A stretch of 5,827 nucleotides of DNA. Origin: an uncultured Pseudomonadota bacterium. GTDB lineage: Bacteria > SAR324 > NAC60-12. Below the pieces are notes generated by a model. It ran no database searches. It had not been told where the DNA came from and saw nothing but the letters and a program-made list of their open reading frames with translations. Below are positions 1 through 5,827 of the stretch, piece after piece. The first letter of the stretch is position 1; the number at the start of each line of letters is the position of its first letter. The stretch spans positions 1-5,827 of the forward strand of contig CAJXNF010000205.1 of assembly GCA_913056375.1 (NCBI GenBank), written 5' to 3'. The position numbers were made by a program, and so were the translations under genes.

Positions 1-1
1 T

Positions 2-1663
2 AACAGTCGTGGTGGTGGTTCGATAGAGCCCCAGATTCGTGAGCAGTGGTTCATTGATGTCAACAAGCCTGTAGTGCCTTGGAAAGGTGAAAAGCGGAGC
101 TTGCGAGAAATTCTTATCGCAGTTGTTCGTGAAGGGGATATCCAAATTGTTCCGGATCGCTTCAACAATACTTATTTTCACTGGGTTGAAAACCTTCGAG
201 ATTGGTGCATTTCCCGGCAGATCTGGTGGGGCCACAGGGTACCTGTGTGGTATCGTGGAGAAGGGGATTCTACAGAAATTCAAATCGGTGTTGCTCCCGA
301 TGGGGAGGGCTGGAGCCAGGATGAAGATACGCTAGATACCTGGTTTTCCTCAGCACTTTGGACGTGGAGCACCTTGGTGGATCCAGCAAAAGCGGCAGAT
401 GGCTCAATTTCTTTCAAGGAGTTACTAAAGCAAAGCCCAGATTATCAAAAATTCCACCCAACCCAAGTGATGGAAACGGGGTATGATATCCTCTTCTTCT
501 GGGTGGCTCGGATGATCTTGATGACCACCTACATGGTGGAGGAGGTTCCGTTCCAGACTGTATATCTCCATGGTTTGGTCCGAACCAAAGAGGGGAAGAA
601 GATGTCGAAATCGGACCCAGCAACTTGCATCGATCCACTGGAGAGCATCCGTGATTACGGAACAGATGCGCTACGGTTAGCATTACTGGTGGGAACAGGT
701 CCGGGACAGGATCTGCGCCTTTATCCTGAAAAATTGGAAAGCTGTCGTCGCTTCGCCAACAAGCTTTGGAACGCAGGGCGCTACATCCTGATGAACTTAC
801 CTGAGCATACTCCGGTGACACCTCCATTGCAGGTGGAAGGGGATACATCCCGATGGTTGCTACATCAAATTCGAAACATTGTTAGTGATACCCAAAGGTT
901 GTTGGAGCAATACAGACTCTCCGATGCGATTGATCAGCTGCGCAGCTTTTTCTGGAATGAATACTGTGACTGGTATCTGGAGATCGATAAAAAACCTCAG
1001 CGTACAGCAATTGATAACCAGGTACTGGCTTACAGCTTCACGACTCTCCTGCGTTTGTTACATCCTTTCGTGCCCTTTGTAACCGAAGCTCTGTGGAAGG
1101 AATTCCATCAGCCAAGGCTGTTGATCGGTAGCGATTGGCCGCTAGTCGTTGAGCAGCATGAGTATCCTGAAAGTCATTCCAGTATCGAGTACATCAAAGA
1201 AGCTATTACAACGATTCGCGCATTGCGAGATAAAGCCCGGTTGGGAATGGACAAACAGATTCCAGCTACTTTGCAGTCAATACAACACACAGAATTACTC
1301 AATGAGCACAAGGACTTGATTCTCAGGCTAGCGCGACTGAGTTCTTTGAATATCGAATCTAAGGAACCCGATGTCAGTAATCAGGATGCTGCACTGAGCA
1401 GCTACTTTTCGGACACCTTGGCCTTGATTGATGCTGGAGATGTGGATTGGAGCGAGGAAATTCTCTCCTTGCAGAAAAAACTCAAGAAGGAAGAAGAGTT
1501 CTGCAAGAAAAGTCAGCAAAAACTCAACAATCAGGGATTTCTGGCCAAAGCCCCAGAGAGCGTAGTCCTCGAATTGCGAGAGAAGTTAGAATCTTCTGAA
1601 AAGACAATGACTGCTCTGGAAAAGCAACTCCAGGAACTAGAGGCAATGAGAAAGTCATCATGA
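2..1663 (+). CDS. valS: Valyl-tRNA synthetase, C-terminal part (5' end outside window)
   Basis: This cytoplasmic class I enzyme charges tRNA-Val with valine. The frame is open from base 2, giving 553 residues. The usual length is about 880-950, so the Rossmann start with the HIGH motif lies upstream. Visible in order are an IEPQIREQWF segment, the DWCISRQIWWGHR block (about residues 67-79), DTLDTWFSSALW, the GYDILFFWVARM stretch, and the KMSKS ATP-binding loop at 599-613. An anticodon-binding domain follows, with FANKLWNAGR, FFWNEYCDWYLE and LLHPFVPFVTEALW. The tail from about 1465 on is a charged coiled coil containing NNQGFLAKAPE, the hallmark ValRS C-terminal arm that contacts the tRNA. 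After KMSKS the text is DPATCIDP, one residue longer than the common LGNVIDP form. The TGA stop overlaps the ATG of the next, broken gene. The assignment as ValRS rather than IleRS or LeuRS rests on the C-terminal arm and the QIWWGHR block and is secure. Confidence 0.97.
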   Translation, partial: NSRGGGSIEPQIREQWFIDVNKPVVPWKGEKRSLREILIAVVREGDIQIVPDRFNNTYFHWVENLRDWCISRQIWWGHRVPVWYRGEGDSTEIQIGVAPDGEGWSQDEDTLDTWFSSALWTWSTLVDPAKAADGSISFKELLKQSPDYQKFHPTQVMETGYDILFFWVARMILMTTYMVEEVPFQTVYLHGLVRTKEGKKMSKSDPATCIDPLESIRDYGTDALRLALLVGTGPGQDLRLYPEKLESCRRFANKLWNAGRYILMNLPEHTPVTPPLQVEGDTSRWLLHQIRNIVSDTQRLLEQYRLSDAIDQLRSFFWNEYCDWYLEIDKKPQRTAIDNQVLAYSFTTLLRLLHPFVPFVTEALWKEFHQPRLLIGSDWPLVVEQHEYPESHSSIEYIKEAITTIRALRDKARLGMDKQIPATLQSIQHTELLNEHKDLILRLARLSSLNIESKEPDVSNQDAALSSYFSDTLALIDAGDVDWSEEILSLQKKLKKEEEFCKKSQQKLNNQGFLAKAPESVVLELREKLESSEKTMTALEKQLQELEAMRKSS

Positions 1664-1877
1664 CCATCTGGGATGAACGTTTTGCCGCAGAAGATTATGT
1701 GTACGGGAAAGAGCCCAATGATTTTCTGGTGAGCATCATCAATAAACTTCAAAATTACGTGTGGAATTAGCAGGCTTGGAACTTGTTCACGCCGTGGAAA
1801 CAGAACGATCTGTGATTGAGGGTCGATTACACCATGGCCATGCTGCGGTCGTTCAGATTTTGGCTATTAAACCCTAA
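1660..1877 (+). pseudogene. Remnant of a SAM-dependent methyltransferase gene, internal deletion plus frame change
   Basis: Two ends of one protein family are present without the middle. From the ATG at 1660, which overlaps the valS stop as ATGA, the frame reads MTIWDERFAAEDYVYGKEPN and so on, ending at TAG 1768-1770 after 36 codons. This is the typical start of small TehB-like class I methyltransferases (WDERF, YVYGxEPNDFL). In another frame, 1764-1874 reads ELAGLELVHAVE, then VIEGRLHHGHAAVVQ, ending AIKP before TAA 1875-1877. This matches the usual C-terminal end of the same family (LxxLEL, EGRxHxGxAAVVQ). Such proteins are normally about 195-205 residues, so roughly 130 codons are missing, including the glycine-rich SAM-binding loop. 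The junction lies near 1745-1765. The product cannot be an active enzyme; at most a 36-residue peptide is made by coupling to valS. Family identity is from recall of conserved end motifs. An assembly deletion is the main alternative to a real one. Confidence 0.8.
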
Positions 1878-1887
1878 GAGCAAAACC

Positions 1888-2532
1888 ATGGAATTCACCC
1901 CAGAAGCCTACAAACTGATTTTTTGGGATTTCGACGGCGTTATCAAAGATTCGGTACCTTTGAAGACAGAGGCTTTTGATCAGCTTTTCCGTGAGTATGA
2001 TGATGAGGTTCGCAAATACGTTCGAGAATATCACTTACTGCACGGTGGGGTTTCCCGTCACATCAAGATCCCACATTATTTCCGTACACTTCTAGATCAG
2101 GAACTGAGCGAGGAAGAAAATTTGGAGTATTGTCAGCGTTATGCAGATTCTGTGATCGAGGGGGTGATTGCTTGCCCTTGGATTGAGGGCGCTCGTGAAT
2201 TCCTGAACTCGAATCCTCATGATCAACAGCACATTATCGTGACAGGAACCCCTCAGGCTGAGATGGGGCATATTCTGAAAGCGATTGATTTAGTTAGTCC
2301 TTTCTCCAAGGTGTTTGGTGCGCCCCATACGAAGCCGGAGGTGCTAGCGCAGATGTTGGCAGAAACAAAAATGGAACCCGAAGAATGTTTGATGATTGGG
2401 GATTCGATGACTGATCATGATGCTGCTGTCGAGAATCAGGTGCCGTTCTTGCTGCGTGAGAATGATGAAAATCGAGAGCACTTTGCTTTTTTTGATGGAC
2501 CTAAAGTGTCCAACTTTTTGCATTGGCTTTGA
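1888..2532 (+). CDS. HAD-superfamily hydrolase (phosphatase-like, subfamily IA type)
   Basis: This is a predicted soluble phosphomonoesterase of 214 residues; the substrate is unknown. All four HAD motifs are present: motif I FWDFDGVIKDS with nucleophile D14 and acid/base D16; motif II IIVTG with T119; motif III lysine K149 in HTKPE; and motif IV IGDSMTDHDAA with D172 and D176 for magnesium. Residues 20-100 between motifs I and II form a helical cap, with the sequence YHLLHGGVSRHIKIPHYF, which I recall from HAD proteins in surface-polysaccharide clusters. I chose ATG 1888 because the protein then starts a few residues before motif I, and AAGAG at 1876-1880 sits 7 bases upstream. In-frame TTG 1816 and ATGs at 1834 and 1840 would translate the methyltransferase remnant in the wrong frame and add unrelated residues. 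The gene follows valS and the remnant in the same direction, probably on one transcript. A phosphoglycolate phosphatase or beta-phosphoglucomutase function cannot be excluded. Confidence 0.9.
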   Translation: MEFTPEAYKLIFWDFDGVIKDSVPLKTEAFDQLFREYDDEVRKYVREYHLLHGGVSRHIKIPHYFRTLLDQELSEEENLEYCQRYADSVIEGVIACPWIEGAREFLNSNPHDQQHIIVTGTPQAEMGHILKAIDLVSPFSKVFGAPHTKPEVLAQMLAETKMEPEECLMIGDSMTDHDAAVENQVPFLLRENDENREHFAFFDGPKVSNFLHWL

Positions 2533-2593
2533 TGATTGCCTCACAACATCATTAGTTCTGGCCTGAATTCGTACTAATTTGGACCGGATTTGG

Positions 2594-2622
2594 TTGTCAA
2601 GCAAATGAAAATACGCTAAATT
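2594..2622 (+). promoter_or_regulatory. Predicted sigma70-type promoter for the BI-1/penicillin-binding-protein unit
   Basis: TTGTCA at 2594-2599 matches the -35 consensus TTGACA in five of six bases. TAAATT at 2617-2622 matches the -10 consensus TATAAT in four of six. The spacer is exactly 17 bases and A-rich. It lies in the only sizeable gap upstream of the BI-1 gene. Transcription would start near 2629, leaving a leader of about 58 bases. Recognised by eye only. Confidence 0.5.
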
Positions 2623-2675
2623 TTGAACTAGATCTCAATGGGATTTCTTTCCCACTTTTTCACTACTCCTTAGCC

Positions 2676-2681
2676 AAAGGA
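2676..2681 (+). promoter_or_regulatory. Ribosome binding site of the BI-1 family gene
   Basis: AAAGGA lies 5 bases before ATG 2687. It is the clearest Shine-Dalgarno sequence in the window and supports that start codon. Confidence 0.6.
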
Positions 2682-2686
2682 AACTG

Positions 2687-3370
2687 ATGCTGAACTTTAA
2701 CACTGCTCAGGAAGCCAGTTTCGGTCGGGTCACGGTTGAATCCGTTTCCCTCGAAGATAGGCTGGTGTTCATCAAGAAGGTATACACCTTGTTGGCTGCC
2801 TCCATGGCAACAGCTGCTATTGGTGCATACTTGGGTACAGGCCCCTTGTTACCGATTGTCGCTTCCAACAGAATGATTTTGTTCGTTCTGATGATTGGTT
2901 TGATCTTCTTTGCCCAGTTCGCTCGGCACAAACCTGGACTGAACATGATTGCTCTGTTCAGTTTCACGACAGTTTCAGGTCTAACTCTTGGACCATTGCT
3001 CTACGCCGTTGGACCCAGTATCGCCACCCAGGCTTTTGCGCTGACTGCGATCACCTTCGGTGGTTTGACGATGTATGTGGTTTTCTCCAAGAAGGATTTC
3101 AGCTTTATGTCTGGATTCCTCATGGTTGGATTGATCACGATCGTGATTGGTAGCTTGTTGAACATGTTCCTGTTCCAGAGCCCAATGATGCACTTTATGA
3201 TGTCAGGTGTCGGGGTGATTCTTTTCAGTGGATTCATCTTATATGACACCTCCAACATCATGCGTAACTATGCGACAGATGAGTATATCTCCGCAACGTT
3301 GGCTCTCTATCTGGATATCCTCAACCTCTTCACGGCCCTATTGAGCATTCTGGGACTTTCCAGAGACTAG
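2687..3370 (+). CDS. Bax inhibitor-1 / YccA family inner-membrane protein
   Basis: This is an integral membrane protein of 227 residues, the usual length for bacterial BI-1/TMBIM proteins (YccA, YbhL, YetJ). A polar N-terminal tail of about 28 residues is followed by seven hydrophobic segments at roughly 32-50, 62-79, 85-107, 112-133, 140-162, 168-187 and 202-223. Family signatures are SGLTLGPLLY (97-106), FSGFILYDTSNIM (180-192) and ISATLALYLDILNLF (201-215). The last two carry acidic residues D187 and D210, in the positions of the aspartate pair that forms the pH sensor of the calcium-leak channel YetJ. In E. coli, YccA binds and restrains the FtsH protease. Which role applies here is not shown by the sequence. 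The gene has its own promoter (2594-2622) and ribosome binding site. It is followed after nine bases by a penicillin-binding protein gene, so the two are probably cotranscribed. Confidence 0.95.
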   Translation: MLNFNTAQEASFGRVTVESVSLEDRLVFIKKVYTLLAASMATAAIGAYLGTGPLLPIVASNRMILFVLMIGLIFFAQFARHKPGLNMIALFSFTTVSGLTLGPLLYAVGPSIATQAFALTAITFGGLTMYVVFSKKDFSFMSGFLMVGLITIVIGSLLNMFLFQSPMMHFMMSGVGVILFSGFILYDTSNIMRNYATDEYISATLALYLDILNLFTALLSILGLSRD

Positions 3371-3379
3371 TAGAATTGC

Positions 3380-5473
3380 ATGCGATGGCTGTTCTGGGGA
3401 ATCTTGCTAATCGGATTACCTCTTGGCGCACTAGGTGTAGTATATACGGTCTTGGTCCCCATGGCCAAGGAGTCTGTAGCTGAGTTTGAAACTGCCATCG
3501 CCCGCTCTCCCTCAAACACCGTTTTGTATGATCGAAACGGTGTCCCCTTCTATACACTCCGTGGTCTTGAAAATCGAATTCAAGTGCCCGGCAATCATCC
3601 TGCACATGCCCTTCGGCTAAGTATTCTTGCAGCGGAAGACTCCCGTTTTTTTCAACATCTTGGAATCGACCCCGTCCGTATTCTTGGAGCGCTGTGGGTC
3701 AATCTGCGGAGTGGTGACTACCGACAGGGGGCAAGTACCTTGACGCAGCAGATGATCAAATTGATGCTGCTGACTCCCGAAAAAACCTTGGAAAGAAAAA
3801 TTCGAGAGGCCCTGCTAGCACTGGCTTTGGAGCAAAGGCTGACAAAAGCTCAAATTCTTGAAAACTATCTGAATACGATCTACTTGGGACATGGAAACTA
3901 TGGAGTGGAGCAGGCCTCCCAAGTTTACTTCAATAAGTCCTCGTCAGAATTGACCCTCTCTGAATCTTCATTATTGGCAGGGATTATTCGTCGTCCAGAA
4001 TTTTATCTGAAAATTCCTACCAATGCTTCTGCCGAAGGCGAATTCTACCCTTCTGAGTGGTTGGAATCTGCACGTGACCGTCAACTGCAAGTGTTACGGC
4101 AGTTGGAGCGCTTGAACTGGCTGCCTGCTGAGCAGATTGAAGAAGCCCGCCAAGCACCTCTGAGTGTTCGTCTTCCCAAATCTCAGGGGACTGGAGCTTA
4201 TTTTGCGCAACAAGTCGTCTCAGAGATGCAGAACACTCATCAGTTGCCGTTTGTATATGGTGGAGGCTATCGGGTCTATACGACGCTGGATACAGAATTA
4301 CAGCGGCAAGCAGAATCGACAGTAGCTAATAACTTTTCTCAGAAGCGCAAGGAACAGGTAGCCTTGCTCAGTATTGATCCTACCAGTGGAGAGGTTAGAG
4401 CCTTGGTGGGAGGAAGAGATTTTCGCAAATCCCAGTTTAATCGAGCAGTGCAAGCTGTGCGTCAGCCGGGCTCTGCGATCAAACCCTTAGTGTACGCGCT
4501 AGCTTTAGAAGATGGGTTGAGTCCAGCGTCCGTCTGGCGTGATGAACCTTTGAACTTGGAGTGGGAGGATGAAGAAGGATTCATGAACCTTTATGCTCCC
4601 GGCAATTACGATGGGAAATTCGGCTTGGAGCGTGAACTGACTGGTTCCACTGGGGTCCTTTACACAGCGGATACGATGACTTTAGCCAAAGCATTGGAGA
4701 TGTCCATCAACACGGTTGCGGTGCAGGTTCTTCAGCAGATTGATCACAAGAATTTCAAAGAATTTGCCAGAAAACTGCAGATTGAGATCAATCCAACGGT
4801 TGGGCTCTGTGCAGCTTTGGGATGTGCAGAAACCAGTCTTTTGCAACTCGTTGCTGCCTATCAGCCTTTTCTGGATGAGGGGCGTTTTTGGGAGCCCAGT
4901 TTCATAACAAAAATTGAAGACAATGAGGGACGAGTTCTCTACACAAGATCGACCCCAGCGTCTACTCAGGTAATGAGTGATTGGACGGCATTTCAAATGC
5001 GAAGTATGCTCAACGGTGTTGTTCTTTATGGAACGGGGCGCAATGCGAACTGGTCTGGATCTCCAAGTGATATTGGAGGAAAAACGGGAACAACTTCTGA
5101 ATACAGAGACGCTTGGTTTATAGGCTTTGTTCCCGGACTCGTGACAGGGGTCTGGATGGGGTATGATGACAACCGACCCATGTTGAAAGTTACTGGAGGG
5201 AGCGTTCCCGCACGTTTGTGGCAGGATTATATGAAAACTGCCTGGAAGAAATTTGAGAGCTTTAGACCTCCCGATGATCCAGAACATGTGTTGTTGCCAA
5301 CCTGTACGATCAATGGTGATCTGGCAGACAGTACTTGTCCGGATGTAGATTTATATCCATATCGAATGAATGATCCCCTCTTGGTTGGTGAACCCTCGAT
5401 GGAAGGTGGACTCCGAGAGACACCCATTTCAAACTGGGATACTTCCCGTAGTAATCGTATTCCCCTGCCCTAA
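3380..5473 (+). CDS. Class A penicillin-binding protein, bifunctional transglycosylase/transpeptidase (PBP1 type)
   Basis: This enzyme polymerises lipid II into glycan strands and cross-links the peptides, on the outer face of the inner membrane. It has 697 residues. Residues 1-28 are a short basic start and one hydrophobic anchor. The GT51 transglycosylase domain spans about 45-215, with ILAAEDSRFF (catalytic E86), QGASTLTQQMIK (116-127), the second glutamate E143, and ENYLNTIYLGHGNYGV (161-176). E86 and E143 are 57 apart, as in E. coli PBP1b. A linker leads to the transpeptidase domain (about 325-625) with nucleophile S365 in SAIK, the SIN motif at 442-444, and KTG at 568-570. The tail contains two cysteines (C642, C653) in a pattern common at class A PBP ends. 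At 697 residues it lacks room for the large OB insert of long PBP1A proteins. ATG 3380 is the only possible start, since an in-frame TAG lies at 3371-3373. No good Shine-Dalgarno is seen, so translation may be coupled to the upstream gene. The subtype (mrcA, mrcB or other) cannot be settled. Confidence 0.96.
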   Translation: MRWLFWGILLIGLPLGALGVVYTVLVPMAKESVAEFETAIARSPSNTVLYDRNGVPFYTLRGLENRIQVPGNHPAHALRLSILAAEDSRFFQHLGIDPVRILGALWVNLRSGDYRQGASTLTQQMIKLMLLTPEKTLERKIREALLALALEQRLTKAQILENYLNTIYLGHGNYGVEQASQVYFNKSSSELTLSESSLLAGIIRRPEFYLKIPTNASAEGEFYPSEWLESARDRQLQVLRQLERLNWLPAEQIEEARQAPLSVRLPKSQGTGAYFAQQVVSEMQNTHQLPFVYGGGYRVYTTLDTELQRQAESTVANNFSQKRKEQVALLSIDPTSGEVRALVGGRDFRKSQFNRAVQAVRQPGSAIKPLVYALALEDGLSPASVWRDEPLNLEWEDEEGFMNLYAPGNYDGKFGLERELTGSTGVLYTADTMTLAKALEMSINTVAVQVLQQIDHKNFKEFARKLQIEINPTVGLCAALGCAETSLLQLVAAYQPFLDEGRFWEPSFITKIEDNEGRVLYTRSTPASTQVMSDWTAFQMRSMLNGVVLYGTGRNANWSGSPSDIGGKTGTTSEYRDAWFIGFVPGLVTGVWMGYDDNRPMLKVTGGSVPARLWQDYMKTAWKKFESFRPPDDPEHVLLPTCTINGDLADSTCPDVDLYPYRMNDPLLVGEPSMEGGLRETPISNWDTSRSNRIPLP

Positions 5474-5479
5474 TCAGGG

Positions 5480-5495
5480 CCTGCTAGACAGTAGG
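5480..5495 (+). terminator. Weak terminator-like hairpin after the penicillin-binding protein gene
   Basis: CCTGCT (5480-5485) pairs with AGTAGG (5490-5495) across a 4-base loop, six pairs including one G-U. It begins 7 bases after the stop codon. Only a short run of four T follows, at 5501-5504, interrupted by TGGAA, so this is a poor intrinsic terminator. A second small stem, GATG/CATC around GCCT, lies at about 5509-5520 with TTTTT further on at 5530-5534. Either could reduce read-through, but neither is convincing. Confidence 0.25.
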
Positions 5496-5554
5496 TGGAA
5501 TTTTGAGAGATGGCCTCATCCCACAAGCCTTTTTAATTCAAAACAAAAAACATC

Positions 5555-5827
5555 ATGAAAAGTCAAAGAAAGGGGCTAATTCTCTCGGGAGGAAGTGGGA
5601 CCCGGCTCTATCCGATGACTCAAGCAGTCTCCAAACAGTTGCTGCCAGTCTACGACAAACCGATGATCTATTATCCGTTGAGTACATTGATGCTGACTGG
5701 AATCCGAGAAATATTGCTTATTTCTACTCCACAACACACTCCGTTATTTCAAGAGTTGCTTGGAGATGGTTCCCAGTGGGGAATTTCGATTCAATATGCT
5801 GTTCAGCCTTCACCAGATGGATTGGCT
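5555..5827 (+). CDS. rfbA: Glucose-1-phosphate thymidylyltransferase, N-terminal part (3' end outside window)
   Basis: This enzyme joins dTTP and glucose-1-phosphate to give dTDP-glucose, the first step toward dTDP-rhamnose and other deoxysugars of O-antigen and capsule. It acts in the cytoplasm. The frame has no stop codon before the right edge and gives 91 of the usual 290-300 residues. The nucleotidyltransferase signature LSGGSGTRLYP (10-20) is followed by SKQLLPVYDKPMIYYPLS (26-43), with the phosphate-contacting R17 and K27. LLGDGSQWG (68-76) and YAVQPSPDGLA (81-91), part of the nucleotide and sugar pocket, are typical of RfbA/RmlA rather than of GalU or bacterial GlmU. ATG 5555 is the only start available, because an in-frame TAA lies at 5534-5536. 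There is no Shine-Dalgarno; the leader just before the ATG is very A-rich. The rest of an rfb/rml cluster (rfbB, rfbC, rfbD) may follow downstream, but this cannot be seen. Confidence 0.95.
   Translation, partial: MKSQRKGLILSGGSGTRLYPMTQAVSKQLLPVYDKPMIYYPLSTLMLTGIREILLISTPQHTPLFQELLGDGSQWGISIQYAVQPSPDGLA

Noticed and set aside
414..848. Open frame of 144 codons on the - strand
   Set aside because: It is antisense to conserved valS sequence including the KMSKS region. Its Pro/Ser-rich composition is typical of a shadow frame.
1660..1770. The 36-codon frame as a genuine small protein
   Set aside because: Its sequence is the start of a known methyltransferase family, and the matching end of that family follows directly in another frame, so a deletion remnant explains it better.
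2551..2578. Inverted repeat ATTAGT/ACTAAT with a 16-base spacer after the HAD gene
   Set aside because: The arms are short, AT-rich and far apart, with no T-run after them. This does not support a terminator or a known operator and could arise by chance.
2344..2604. Open frame on the - strand overlapping the end of the HAD gene and the gap
   Set aside because: It has no domain or ribosome binding site, most of it is antisense to HAD motif IV, and it runs into the predicted promoter.
2639..2660. Small hairpin TGGGA/TCCCA followed by CTTTTT in the BI-1 leader
   Set aside because: With only five base pairs it is too weak for an intrinsic terminator or attenuator, and there is no leader peptide or riboswitch-like structure around it.
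4682..5287. Open frame of 201 codons on the - strand
   Set aside because: It lies wholly inside the transpeptidase domain on the opposite strand, has no recognisable domain and is rich in Ser, Arg and Cys, as expected of an antisense shadow.
5503..5537. Possible promoter before rfbA (TTGAGA at 5503 and TTTAAT at 5532)
   Set aside because: The spacing of 23 bases is too long for a sigma70 promoter, and no acceptable -35 lies at 16-18 bases from TTTAAT.

Overview
The window reads as chromosomal DNA from a Gram-negative bacterium. Every supported gene lies on the + strand and coding density is high. The organism cannot be fixed from the sequence alone. A class A penicillin-binding protein, a YccA/Bax-inhibitor-like membrane protein and a dTDP-sugar gene (RfbA/RmlA type) suit a proteobacterium or a related Gram-negative lineage. 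The valyl-tRNA synthetase is of a slightly divergent type. No mobile element, tRNA, rRNA or CRISPR array is visible.

Layout. (1) Positions 2-1663 hold the C-terminal 553 residues of valyl-tRNA synthetase, cut by the left edge. (2) Overlapping its stop codon, 1660-1877 is the wreck of a small SAM-dependent methyltransferase gene. Its N-terminal start and its C-terminal end are both recognisable, but the catalytic middle is gone and the two ends lie in different frames. (3) Ten bases after the wreck's stop codon, 1888-2532 encodes a complete HAD-superfamily phosphatase. (4) The gap 2533-2686 carries a good sigma70-type promoter. It precedes 2687-3370, a seven-helix BI-1/YccA-family membrane protein, followed after nine bases by 3380-5473, a bifunctional class A penicillin-binding protein. 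(5) After an 81-base gap with a weak hairpin, 5555-5827 is the first 91 codons of glucose-1-phosphate thymidylyltransferase, cut by the right edge.

How the genes fit together. The valS-remnant-HAD stretch looks like one transcription unit that lost its middle gene. The BI-1 and penicillin-binding-protein genes look like a second unit with its own promoter, both products acting in the inner membrane. The RfbA start probably opens a dTDP-sugar or surface-polysaccharide locus beyond the window. The HAD phosphatase may belong to the same sugar metabolism, but that is inference.

I see no convincing undescribed multi-gene system here. The most notable item is the internally deleted methyltransferase gene.
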